From Paraburkholderia edwinii (lineage in GTDB: Bacteria; Pseudomonadota; Gammaproteobacteria; Burkholderiales; Burkholderiaceae), in contig NZ_CP080096.1 of the NCBI RefSeq assembly GCF_019428685.1, positions 3,100,001 to 3,164,000 of the forward strand: DNA of 64,000 nt, given 5' to 3'. Numbering within the stretch: position 1 is the stretch's first letter; the number at the start of each line of letters is the position of its first letter. Below, in pieces: positions 1 to 7,953 of the stretch. Below the pieces are notes generated by a model, which was not told the DNA's origin, did not search any database, and was given only the letters and a program-made list of their open reading frames with translations. The position numbers were made by a program, and so were the translations under genes.

Positions 1-264
1 GCCGTCGCTATTGGCCTGCGACTGCATGTACAGCATGTTCTCGACTCCGTTGATCTGCTCTTCGAGCGGCGAAGCCACGGCTTCGGCGATCACCTTCGGG
101 TTCGCGCCCGGATACTGCGCCTTCACGACCACCGACGGCGGCACGACTTCCGGATACTCCGAAATCGGCAGCTTGAACAACGCGATGATGCCGCCCAGCA
201 GAATGAGGACCGATAGCACGCCCGCGAAAATGGGGCGGTCGATAAAAAACTTGGATATGTTCAT
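1..264 (-). CDS. RND multidrug efflux permease, N-terminal fragment
   Basis: Inner-membrane proton-driven pump subunit of a tripartite efflux system; only the first 88 residues lie in the window and the gene runs off the left edge. The visible protein begins MNISKFFIDRPIFAGVLSVL and continues through the first membrane helix into the periplasmic porter domain (LPISEYPEVVPPSVVV, then AVASPLEEQINGVENMLYMQ), which is the standard start of the AcrB/MexF family. The start is the ATG at 264, 55 bases after the adaptor gene, so the two are surely one operon. With the lipase-like gene and LysR regulator next door, the best match is the BpeF/CeoB pump of Burkholderia, but that orthology is inferred from context. 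Confidence 0.93.
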   Translation of the reverse strand, partial: MNISKFFIDRPIFAGVLSVLILLGGIIALFKLPISEYPEVVPPSVVVKAQYPGANPKVIAEAVASPLEEQINGVENMLYMQSQANSDG

Positions 265-319
265 ATGAGGCTCTGTACGTTAAGGCGCTGCCGCATCTAA
301 GCGATGTGCAACGCGAGCA

Positions 320-1549
320 TCACGAATTCTTCTTTGCGTTCGTGCGGGCGGGCTGACCTTCTGCAACCGATGCATCGCTCTTCGGCTCGCCGTCGCCGCC
401 CGTCATCGGCACCACGTGCGCCTTGATCTGTTCGCCGGGCCGCACGCGCTGCGTGCCGTTCACGACGATGCGTTCGCCGTTCAGCAGGCCGCCAGTCACC
501 ACGCGCAAGTTGCCTTGCAGGTGGCCGATCTGCACTTCGCGATAGGCAACCTTGTCGCTCTTGTCGACGACGAGCACGAACTTCTTGTCCTGGTCGGTGC
601 CGATTGCGGCATCGTCGATCAGCAGCGCCGCGTGCGGCGCGCTGCCGCTCACCTTCACGCGTGCATAGAGGCCCGGAACCAGCGTGCCGTCGGCGTTATC
701 GAAGCGCGCGCGCACGCGGATCGTGCCCGACGACGTATCGAGCCGGTTATCGACCGAGTCGATCACGCCCGAGCGCGAGTAGCCGCTTTCGTTTGCAAGA
801 CCGAGTTCGACGGGCACCTTGCCGCTGTTCTTCACCTGGCTGATGTACTGCAGGTACGTCTGTTCGTCCGCATCGAACGATGCGTAGATCGGCGAGACCG
901 ACACCAGCGTCGTGAGCGCCGGCGCACCCGCACCCGCGCTGACCACGTTGCCGAGCGTGATTTCGGCGCGCGACACGCGGCCTGATACCGGCGCCGTAAC
1001 CTTCGTATAGCCGAGGTTGATCTGCGCGGCTTCGAGCGCGGCTTGCGCGGCCTTCACGTTGGCGTCGGCCGAGCGCGAGGCGTTCTGCTTCTCGTCGTAG
1101 TCGCGCTTCGCGATCGCGTTGTCGCCGATCAAACGTTGCGCGCGCTCCCAATCCGTTTGCGCATATTGGCGCTGCGCCTGCGCGGCGGCCAGTTGCGCGG
1201 CCGTGCGATCGACTTCGGCCTGATACGGACGCGGATCGATGACAAACAGCGTATCGCCCTTCTTGACGAGCGCGCCGTCCTTAAAATTCACCGCGACGAT
1301 CGTGCCCGGCACCTGCGGACGGATGTCGACCTTGTCGATCGCCTCGAGACGCCCTGAATACGATTGCCAGTCGGTGATCGTTTTCTGCACCACGGCGGCG
1401 ACATCGACTTCGGTCAACGGCGCGGCCTGCGCCGGCGATTCGGAACGCGCATCGACGCGAATCGCACCGAGCGTGCCGATCCCGGCAATGACGATAACGG
1501 CGACAGCGGCGATGGTCAGCCTGGTGCGCGAGAGAGGAAGCAATGACAT
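320..1549 (-). CDS. RND efflux periplasmic adaptor (MexE/CeoA/BpeE type)
   Basis: Membrane-fusion protein that links the inner-membrane RND pump to an outer-membrane channel. The 409-residue product has an N-terminal membrane anchor (about residues 10-30, no lipobox cysteine) and a first beta strand/lipoyl half around VDIRPQVPGTIVAVNFKDGA. The helical hairpin (about 105-175) is rich in AQ/AAQA heptads; the second lipoyl half reads KVTAPVSGRVSRAEI. Beta-barrel and membrane-proximal domains follow, ending in a Lys/Ser-rich tail. Length is normal for the family. The gene sits between the lipase-like gene and the pump, the order known for the salicylate-inducible ceo locus of B. cenocepacia and bpeEF-oprC of B. 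pseudomallei. Confidence 0.93.
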   Translation of the reverse strand: MSLLPLSRTRLTIAAVAVIVIAGIGTLGAIRVDARSESPAQAAPLTEVDVAAVVQKTITDWQSYSGRLEAIDKVDIRPQVPGTIVAVNFKDGALVKKGDTLFVIDPRPYQAEVDRTAAQLAAAQAQRQYAQTDWERAQRLIGDNAIAKRDYDEKQNASRSADANVKAAQAALEAAQINLGYTKVTAPVSGRVSRAEITLGNVVSAGAGAPALTTLVSVSPIYASFDADEQTYLQYISQVKNSGKVPVELGLANESGYSRSGVIDSVDNRLDTSSGTIRVRARFDNADGTLVPGLYARVKVSGSAPHAALLIDDAAIGTDQDKKFVLVVDKSDKVAYREVQIGHLQGNLRVVTGGLLNGERIVVNGTQRVRPGEQIKAHVVPMTGGDGEPKSDASVAEGQPARTNAKKNS

Positions 1550-1686
1550 GACAGACTCCGTTTAAATGGCTTGAAGTTGGTTTGTTTGTTTATCGGAGGG
1601 GCGCGCAAAAACGCGCGCGCGACCGGCACACTGCGGCGGTGCACCGGCTTGTTTCACACAGCGTTCACACGCGGGTTACACCTTGT

Positions 1687-2547
1687 TCACGCGCTGCCGC
1701 GCTTATCGCGTGCGGCAAAACGACAGCGGAAAAAACTCACCGCTTCCTGCAGCGCGGCCGGATAATCGGCCAGCGCCGCGTGCGACAGATTCGGAAAGCG
1801 GATGACCTGCGTCAGCACGCCCGCGGCAATCAGATTGCCGGCGTACTTTTCCGCTTCGACATGCAAAACGTCGTTACCTGCGGTGGCGATCAGCGTGTCG
1901 GGCAGATTCGCGAGTCGCAACGCTTCGAGCGGCGCCGCGTACGGATGCATACGCTGGGCCGCTTTCGGCAGATACGCGCGATAGCACGCCGCGCATTCGC
2001 TGGCCGTGATGTCCGAACCCAGCCGCTGCTCGTCGCCAAGCCGCGTGAGGCTCGGGTCGAGCATCGGCCCGAACAGCGCTTGCGCTTCGATACGCACATC
2101 GCCGCGGTCACGCGCCATAAACGCGAGACAGTTGGCGAGCTGGCCGCCGGCGTCGTACCCCGCGACGCCGATCCGTTTCGTGTCTGCACCAAAAGCGCGC
2201 GCTCGCGTCGTGACCCACAGCACCGCGCGATGCGCGTCTTCCGGCGCGGCCGGAAACGGGAATTGCGGCGCAAGCGAGTAGCCGACCGACACGACCAGCG
2301 CCGGCAATTTCTCGGCGAAATAGCGCGACGCGAAATCGGCATCGTCGATCGATCCGCGCACGAAGCCGCCGCCATGGAAATACAGCAGGATCGGCAAGCT
2401 GGCCTTGCCCGTCTGGCGGTAAAGCCGCAGCGTGATGTCCTGTGCGTACCCCTCGATGCTCACGTCGCTGACATCGAGCGACGTGCGACCGCCTGCCGGG
2501 CCGCTACCCGGAGGAACCAGCGAGTGACGCGAGTTAAATGCATCCAT
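1687..2547 (-). CDS. llpE: LlpE-like alpha/beta hydrolase of the efflux operon, nucleophile replaced
   Basis: Hormone-sensitive-lipase-type alpha/beta hydrolase of about 286 residues. The oxyanion motif HGGG (LLYFHGGGFVRG) is intact, and a candidate acid (AGNDVLHVEAEKY) and histidine (LSHAALADY) are in the expected order. However, the nucleophile elbow, GDSAGG in this family, reads GYDAGG here. The serine position is an aspartate (GAC codon, complement of 2152-2154). The protein may therefore be non-hydrolytic or use another chemistry. A lipase-like gene, llpE, is known at this place in the ceo/bpe efflux operons. The start is uncertain: ATG at 2547 is chosen because the upstream TTG at 2562 has no better ribosome-binding site. 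It is transcribed toward the adaptor. Confidence 0.8.
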   Translation of the reverse strand: MDAFNSRHSLVPPGSGPAGGRTSLDVSDVSIEGYAQDITLRLYRQTGKASLPILLYFHGGGFVRGSIDDADFASRYFAEKLPALVVSVGYSLAPQFPFPAAPEDAHRAVLWVTTRARAFGADTKRIGVAGYDAGGQLANCLAFMARDRGDVRIEAQALFGPMLDPSLTRLGDEQRLGSDITASECAACYRAYLPKAAQRMHPYAAPLEALRLANLPDTLIATAGNDVLHVEAEKYAGNLIAAGVLTQVIRFPNLSHAALADYPAALQEAVSFFRCRFAARDKRGSA

Positions 2548-2791
2548 ATCGAACGGCGACAATGCGCGAAATTAAGCGAACGGGGCGAATTGTGCGTTCT
2601 GCAAACTTCCAAATAAATGCCTATAATCCGGCAACACAATTCGGTGCGCCTGAACAATAAGTCTGCGTTGTTCAACGTTAGGCCTCGAGAGATGCACCTG
2701 CCCCGTATTGCTCAATAGGTGGCATTCAGCCTCGCGGCCTTATCTGCTCCCGCCGCGCGCACCGCTTGCACTCAATCTTCCGGAGGTTGCA

Positions 2792-3796
2792 ATGGACCGG
2801 CTCCAGGCCATGCAAGTGTTCACCCGGGTCGTCGATACGAACAGCTTCACGCGCGCAGCGGAAACGCTCGATCTGCCGCGCGCCTCGGTGACGACCATCA
2901 TCCAGAACCTCGAAGCGTTTCTGGGTACGCGTCTGTTGCATCGGACCACGCGCCGCCTGTCGCTCACGCCCGACGGCGCTGCGTACTACGAACGCTGCGT
3001 GCGCATCCTGGCCGATGTCGAGGAAACCGAAGCGAGTTTCCAGAGCGGCAATAAGAAGCCGCACGGCAAGCTGCGCATCGATATGCCGGGCTCGCTCGGC
3101 AGGCTGCTCGTCATACCGAAGCTCTGTGAATTCCACAAGCTCTATCCTGATATCGACTTGCAGCTCGGCTTGACTGACCGGCCGGTCGACCTTTTGCAGG
3201 AAGGTGTCGATTGCGTCGTGCGCGTCGGCGCGTTGCAGGATTCTTCTTTGGTCGCGCGCCGCATCGGTCTGTTCGAAGGCGTGTCGTGCGCGGCGCCGTC
3301 GTATCTCGAACGCGCCGGTACGCCGCGCACGCTCGAGGATCTCGAGCAGCACAACGCCGTCAATTATTTCTCGAGCCGCACGGGCCGCACCTTCGATTGG
3401 GAATTTCTCGTCGGCGGCAAGGAAGTCCCTGTGAAGATGAAGGGCATTGTGTCGGTCAATGATGCGGACGCCTACGTGACGTGCGGCCTTGAAGGCTTCG
3501 GGCTGATTCAGCCGCCGCTTTTCATGGTGCTGCCGCATCTGCGCTCGGGTCAGCTCGTCGAAGTGCTGCCCGATTTCAAGCCGCTGCCGATGCCGATCTC
3601 AGTGGTCTATCCGCACAGCAAGCATCTGTCGTCGAAGGTGCGCGTATTCGTCGACTGGGTGGCCGAGCTGTTCGACAGCTGTCCGCTGCTGAGCGGCCGC
3701 GGCAGTCTCGACAAGCCGTGTACCGCACGAACGATCGAACAGCGCGAAGAGGCGCCGGTGCTTGATACGCCCGTTGTTTCCGAATGGGTTGCATGA
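2792..3796 (+). CDS. LysR-family regulator of the efflux operon (BpeT/CeoR-like)
   Basis: Transcriptional regulator of 334 residues. The N-terminal winged HTH (MDRLQAMQVFTRVVDTNSFT, then RAAETLDLPRASVTTIIQNL) is followed by a linker helix. The effector domain runs from about residue 90 (LRIDMPGSLGRLLVIPKL) to the end. An unusual acidic tail follows residue 300. The start at 2792 is set by GGAGG at 2782-2786. The gene is divergent from the lipase-adaptor-pump operon. That arrangement, and the known control of ceoAB/bpeEF by the LysR proteins CeoR/BpeT, make it the likely local activator. The 244-base gap to the llpE start must hold both promoters; a TATAAT hexamer at 2622-2627 on the plus strand could be a -10 element, without a convincing -35. 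Confidence 0.9.
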   Translation: MDRLQAMQVFTRVVDTNSFTRAAETLDLPRASVTTIIQNLEAFLGTRLLHRTTRRLSLTPDGAAYYERCVRILADVEETEASFQSGNKKPHGKLRIDMPGSLGRLLVIPKLCEFHKLYPDIDLQLGLTDRPVDLLQEGVDCVVRVGALQDSSLVARRIGLFEGVSCAAPSYLERAGTPRTLEDLEQHNAVNYFSSRTGRTFDWEFLVGGKEVPVKMKGIVSVNDADAYVTCGLEGFGLIQPPLFMVLPHLRSGQLVEVLPDFKPLPMPISVVYPHSKHLSSKVRVFVDWVAELFDSCPLLSGRGSLDKPCTARTIEQREEAPVLDTPVVSEWVA

Positions 3797-3844
3797 GGTT
3801 CAGGCAAAACCCACGCAATCCGTGTGTGATTCTCATCTGATAAA

Positions 3845-3869
3845 AGCGCGGCACGGCCGCGCTTTTTTT
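3845..3869 (+). terminator. Rho-independent terminator of the LysR gene
   Basis: An 8-bp stem AGCGCGGC/GCCGCGCT (3845-3852 with 3856-3863) with a 3-base loop runs into seven T residues. It lies 50 bases past the LysR stop codon. Confidence 0.85.
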
Positions 3870-4003
3870 CGCGTTTTGATTGTTCCGCATTCGCGACAAT
3901 TCATTTCGCAAATGGCGGATTTATCGCCCGCGCTTCACCGCCTACATTTCATCCTGTCGCGGCGCTATACGTCAGCGCCGCAAACGAATGACAGGAGTGA
4001 ATC

Positions 4004-4261
4004 ATGAAGCGCAGTCTTTTCGCAGTTCTCGCTCTCACGGTATTGGCCAGCACGTCCGCATTCGCACAAGGCGGCGGTGGAATCGGTCGCGCCGGTACGT
4101 ATCAGCAGCAATGGTGGTCGGACGGCAGCAGCGTGACGCGTGCACAGGTCAAGGCGGGAATCGCCGCATCGCATGGCTATACGGTGCAAAACGCCGATGC
4201 GGGCAATACCGCTCGCGTGGCCGATCAGAACGGCAATGCAGCGAATCGCGCGAGCGAATAG
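4004..4261 (+). CDS. Small secreted DUF4148-like protein
   Basis: An 85-residue protein with a clear Sec signal peptide (MKRSLFAVLALTVLASTSAFA, cleavage after SAFA) and a mature part of about 64 residues. The mature part has a glycine-rich start (QGGGGIG), a core with TRAQVKAGIAASHGY, and an Asn/Ala-rich tail. The TRAQV...GY core resembles the DUF4148 family, short exported proteins that are numerous in Burkholderia and have no known function; the match is by eye. A ribosome-binding site AGGAG precedes the ATG. It stands alone, after the terminator of the LysR gene. Confidence 0.75.
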   Translation: MKRSLFAVLALTVLASTSAFAQGGGGIGRAGTYQQQWWSDGSSVTRAQVKAGIAASHGYTVQNADAGNTARVADQNGNAANRASE

Positions 4262-4374
4262 TAAATCAGTTAATCCCTTGCGCCGTGTAGGGTGAAGCGC
4301 TTTGATCGCGCAGAGTCACACGGCAGCAAAGCAAGGCTACTGGTAAGTGAATTGTTGATATAGGAGAGCCGAAC

Positions 4375-4443
4375 ATGAGCCCGTCCGAACTCGATGATTG
4401 GTCGACGAACGTTCCTGTGTGGACGCCGTATCGTTCCAGATAA
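4375..4443 (+). CDS. Possible 22-residue micro-ORF
   Basis: A short reading frame (MSPSELDDWSTNVPVWTPYR plus two residues) is preceded by a good ribosome-binding site AGGAGA (4362-4367), eight bases before the ATG. It lies between the small secreted protein and the convergent purine-nucleoside gene. Nothing is recognised in it. It is listed because of the RBS and the absence of any other explanation of this 230-base gap. Confidence 0.25.
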   Translation: MSPSELDDWSTNVPVWTPYRSR

Positions 4444-4495
4444 AGCAATACTGTATTCCGGCGCCTGCTTCGTTACAGGCTGACCGGTACGAAGA

Positions 4496-4537
4496 TTAAA
4501 AGGGCGTGCCTTCGGATTACTTCGTGGGCACGCCTTT
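4496..4537 (-). terminator. Terminator overlapping the end of the NUP gene
   Basis: The arms GGCGTGCC and GGCACGCC pair around the last codons and stop of the minus-strand gene. On the minus strand the stem is followed by a T run (4496-4500 side), and on the plus strand by five T (4533-4537). It could therefore stop transcription from both directions between convergent genes. Confidence 0.7.
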
Positions 4538-5683
4538 TTGCCATTCGCTCCACTGCGTGACGATCGATTGCACCAGCGGACTGCCCGCGCGATAGAGGTT
4601 GGCAAGCGCGATATCGCCGCCGCCCTGCTCATTCGTATTCAGCAGATTATCGACGCTCGATACGCCCTTCGGCGGCCGGTCGAAATCCGCGCCAGTGCGC
4701 AACACGGCGACGCGCTGCAAATCGACGCGCTCCGCGCTCGCCGCGCGCTTCAGCGCTTCATACGTGGCGTTATCTTCCTGCTGAGTCGTGCAGTAATTGC
4801 CCTTGCCGTCCGTGACGATTCTCGTCCATTCGCGCGCGCGTTCGCCCATCGCATTGCCGGACCACCAGGTATCGCCGGACAGCGTGTCGCACTGAACGAC
4901 CCTCGGCGGCTGGTTCGCCGGCGCGTAGTCGTATTTCGCGCGCGTGGCCTGCGCTTGCGAGGCATCCGCGAGTTCGACATCACGCGAGAGCGCAAGCGCG
5001 GCATCGGTCAAGCGATGGTTCAGTTCGAATACTTCGGTTCGATATTCGAGCGGCGGCTTGTCGCTCTGGTTCTTCGCGAAGATGCCGAGATAACCGGTAG
5101 TCCAGTTCGGCGGCGCTTCGCGGCTGTCAACCTCCCATTGAATATCGAAGTCGACCAGGTAATTCGCCCATGTCGCGGTGCCGAGCGTGCCGCGCGCCGG
5201 GTCGATACCGGCCACACCGGCGATCAGAAAATACGTGTGGCGCAAGTCGAAGCGCGGCGAAAACGTCAGCGCCATCATCGACGCGGCCGCGTTCGCGTGG
5301 CCCATGCCCGTTGTCATCACGCAGACGCTCATTTCGTTGCAGCGAACCACCGGATAATCGGGCGACAGGCCCGGCACGCGGATCTCCTGCCACGGGCCCA
5401 GTTTATCGAGCCAGACCTTTCCTTCGGGGCCGAACATCGAGACGATCATGACCTTCGGCGCGAGAACCCGGGCGGTATGCGCGGCGGCGCTTTTATGGGT
5501 CGTCGAATGCGGCTCAGTTTGCGCTTGAGTCTGGTTTTGAGCTTGCGTTTGAGCTTGTGTTTGCGCACCCGCGACAGCCGGCAGTAAAGAAACAAATACC
5601 GCCGCGGTGGCGATTGCGAATGCGTTTAATGCGGTTAAAGTGCGGCGGCGTTGAATATCAGTCAAACGGCGGCGGGTTTTCAT
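4517..5683 (-). CDS. Exported purine nucleoside permease (NUP) family protein
   Basis: A 388-residue protein with an N-terminal export signal (about residues 15-40, ending AVAGAQ) and then a low-complexity stretch of QTQAQ-type repeats. The NUP domain starts near APKVMIVSMFGPEGKVWLDK. Conserved family blocks are visible: GLSPDYPVVRCNEMSVCVMT, TGMGHANAAASMMAL, FLIAGVAGIDPARGTLGTA, and near the end VLRTGADFDRPP. The fold is related to nucleoside phosphorylases. Fungal members are called purine nucleoside permeases, but bacterial exported members have no firmly known role, so binding or cleavage of nucleosides in the periplasm is inference. An AGGAA element precedes the ATG at 5683. Confidence 0.85.
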   Translation of the reverse strand: MKTRRRLTDIQRRRTLTALNAFAIATAAVFVSLLPAVAGAQTQAQTQAQNQTQAQTEPHSTTHKSAAAHTARVLAPKVMIVSMFGPEGKVWLDKLGPWQEIRVPGLSPDYPVVRCNEMSVCVMTTGMGHANAAASMMALTFSPRFDLRHTYFLIAGVAGIDPARGTLGTATWANYLVDFDIQWEVDSREAPPNWTTGYLGIFAKNQSDKPPLEYRTEVFELNHRLTDAALALSRDVELADASQAQATRAKYDYAPANQPPRVVQCDTLSGDTWWSGNAMGERAREWTRIVTDGKGNYCTTQQEDNATYEALKRAASAERVDLQRVAVLRTGADFDRPPKGVSSVDNLLNTNEQGGGDIALANLYRAGSPLVQSIVTQWSEWQKGVPTK

Positions 5684-5812
5684 CGAGCGTAGTTCCTTTT
5701 ATTCTTTGCTACCGGAGGTTTTAAGCGCAAACAAGTATAGTGGCGCGTTTCAACCCACGCTCGTTAAACTTGCCCTGCCTGTCGCCGCCTGCGAAGCATC
5801 GCACCGGCCGCA

Positions 5813-6718
5813 TTATGTGCGCGGCACATCCGGCTCGAAGAACACCCAGCGCACCTGCGGAAACTTCTCCTGCAACTCCGCTTCGATGATATTGATTGCG
5901 TCCACCATCGCGCGTCCGCTGTTGTAATCGATCATTTCAGCCTGCACGGCCACCACGACATGCCGTCCCCATTGCAGCGTGATCAGATTGATGATGCTGC
6001 GAATCTCGGTGCGCGCACGCAGATGCGCATCGATCGCGCGACGAACCTCAGGGCTCGCCGATTCGCCGATAATCATCGACTTCACTTCGCGCGCCACGAG
6101 CCACGCGATCACCATCAGCAGCACACCGACGCCGATTGAACCGAGCGCGTCGAATATCGGGTTGCCGGTCAGCATCGTCAGCAGCACCGCGACGAAGGCA
6201 ATCGCGAGGCCTGCAAGCGCCGCGATGTCTTCGCCCGCGACCACCAGCAGTTCGGACTCGCGCGTCTCGCGAAACCAGCGCCACAGCGATTTATCCGGAT
6301 TGTTCTTGCGGATCTCGCGCATCGCGCCCATCAGCGACAGCGCTTCGAGCACGACCGACACGCCCAGCACCGCTAGCGCGATATACGCATACGAGAGCGG
6401 CTCGTGCACGAGCACGCGGTGCACGCCTTCATAAACCGAAAACGCGCCGCCGACGAAGAACAGCAGCAGCGCGACGATCAGCGAATAGAAATAGATCGCG
6501 CGGCCCGCGCCGAGCGGATGCAGCGGGCTCGCGGGCCGGCGTGCCTGACGCAGGCCGAACAGCAGCAGCACCTGGTTGCCGCAGTCGGCGCTCGAGTGGA
6601 TGGCTTCGGCGAACATCGCGCCTGAGCCCGTAAAGGCCGCCGCCGCGAACTTGCAAACGGCGATGCCGATATTTGCGGCAAGCGCGTAAAAGATGGCTTT
6701 CGGCGATTCTTCCGTCAT
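5813..6718 (-). CDS. Cation diffusion facilitator (CDF) family transporter
   Basis: A 301-residue inner-membrane protein with about six predicted helices and a cytoplasmic C-terminal domain, the CDF layout. Helix 2 keeps the metal-site pattern HSSAD (AEAIHSSADCGNQ). In helix 5 the usual HxxxD is replaced by GEDIAALAG, with Glu-Asp at the helix start, as in the ZnT9-like branch rather than classic ZitB/FieF exporters. The substrate (zinc, manganese or other) cannot be told. It starts with ATG at 6718 and has no operon partner; selD upstream on the same strand ends at 6817. Confidence 0.88.
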   Translation of the reverse strand: MTEESPKAIFYALAANIGIAVCKFAAAAFTGSGAMFAEAIHSSADCGNQVLLLFGLRQARRPASPLHPLGAGRAIYFYSLIVALLLFFVGGAFSVYEGVHRVLVHEPLSYAYIALAVLGVSVVLEALSLMGAMREIRKNNPDKSLWRWFRETRESELLVVAGEDIAALAGLAIAFVAVLLTMLTGNPIFDALGSIGVGVLLMVIAWLVAREVKSMIIGESASPEVRRAIDAHLRARTEIRSIINLITLQWGRHVVVAVQAEMIDYNSGRAMVDAINIIEAELQEKFPQVRWVFFEPDVPRT

Positions 6719-6816
6719 CGTCGGTATAAGAAGATATTAGACGTGAGTGTCAAACGAACGCTTCGAGCGACTGTTCAAACCACGCTTCAAGCGACCTCAG
6801 GCAACCTTGGGCAACC

Positions 6817-7881
6817 TCAAACGACTTCGATTCGCGCCGGGCCGCCCGTCATTTCGCCGATCACCGTGGCACGCGCGAAGCCATCGTCGCGGAAAATCGC
6901 GAGCACTTCATCGACCGTATCGGGCGTGCAGGCGACGAGCAGGCCGCCCGACGTTTGCGGATCGGTCAGCAGTGCACGCGCGGTATCCGGCAAGCCGTCG
7001 GCCAACTGCACCTGCTCGCCGTACGACGCCCAGTTGCGGCCGGATGCGCCCGTGAAGACGCCGGCCGCGGCAAACGCGTCGACGCCGTCGAGCCATGGCA
7101 GGTCCGCGTAACGCACGCGGGCGCCGAGCCCCGCGCCGCGCGCCATTTCGAGCGCATGGCCGAGCAGGCCGAAGCCCGTCACGTCGGTCAGCGCATGCAC
7201 ACCCGGCAGCGCGGCAAGCGCGGTGCCGGGCCGGTTCAGCTTCGTGGTCGACTCGATCATCTGCGCGTAGCCCGCATCGCTGAGCTGGTTCTTCTTGAGC
7301 GCCGCCGACAGCACGCCGACGCCGAGCGGCTTGCCGAGCACGAGCACGTCGCCGGCCTGCGCGGCCGCATTGCGTTTGACGCGCTGCGGATGCACGACGC
7401 CGAGCGCGGCGAGGCCATAGATCGGCTCGACCGAATCGATCGAATGGCCGCCCGCGACCGGAATGCCCGCTTGCGTGCAGACGTCTTCGCCGCCGCGCAA
7501 CACCGCGGCGATCACGTCATGCGGCAGCACGTTGATCGGCATGCCGACCAGCGCAAGCGCGAGTATGGGCTTGCCGCCCATCGCGTAGACGTCGGACAGC
7601 GCGTTGGTTGCGGCGATGCGGCCGAAATCGTACGGATCGTCGACGATCGGCATAAAGAAATCGGTGGTCGCGATAATCGCCTGCTCGTCGTTGAGGCGAT
7701 AGACGGCGGCATCGTCGGCGGTTTCGGTGCCGACCAGCAGATCGGGGAACGTCGGCAGCGGCATGCTGCGCTTGAGCAGATTCGACAGGACAGCCGGCGC
7801 GATCTTGCAGCCGCAGCCGCCGCCATGCGACAGGCTCGTCAGACGGGGGACAGTGGGGTTCGGCGTAGCGGTTTCGGTCAT
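6817..7881 (-). CDS. selD: Selenophosphate synthase (selenide, water dikinase)
   Basis: Makes selenophosphate from selenide and ATP, the selenium donor for selenocysteine and 2-selenouridine. The 354-residue protein has the active-site block SHGGGCGCKIAPAVL near residues 18-32, so it is a Cys form, not a Sec form. It also has the ATP-binding core TADDAAVYRLNDEQAIIATT DFF-like run and the AIRS-type C-terminal domain (ALTDVTGFGLLGHALEMA). Length is normal. The window has no selA, selB, selC or ybbB, so the route it feeds is not visible here. It is followed on the same strand by the CDF gene after 98 bases. Confidence 0.95.
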   Translation of the reverse strand: MTETATPNPTVPRLTSLSHGGGCGCKIAPAVLSNLLKRSMPLPTFPDLLVGTETADDAAVYRLNDEQAIIATTDFFMPIVDDPYDFGRIAATNALSDVYAMGGKPILALALVGMPINVLPHDVIAAVLRGGEDVCTQAGIPVAGGHSIDSVEPIYGLAALGVVHPQRVKRNAAAQAGDVLVLGKPLGVGVLSAALKKNQLSDAGYAQMIESTTKLNRPGTALAALPGVHALTDVTGFGLLGHALEMARGAGLGARVRYADLPWLDGVDAFAAAGVFTGASGRNWASYGEQVQLADGLPDTARALLTDPQTSGGLLVACTPDTVDEVLAIFRDDGFARATVIGEMTGGPARIEVV

Positions 7882-7953
7882 GGCAAACGGAATGCGATGG
7901 TGAAGACAGCCGATATTATCGGCTGTCTGGCGGAATCCGCGTTACAACAACGC

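Noticed and set aside
1571..2616. 344-codon plus-strand frame opposite the lipase-like gene
   Set aside because: Antisense shadow, Arg-rich, no domain; the minus-strand gene has the alpha/beta hydrolase pattern.
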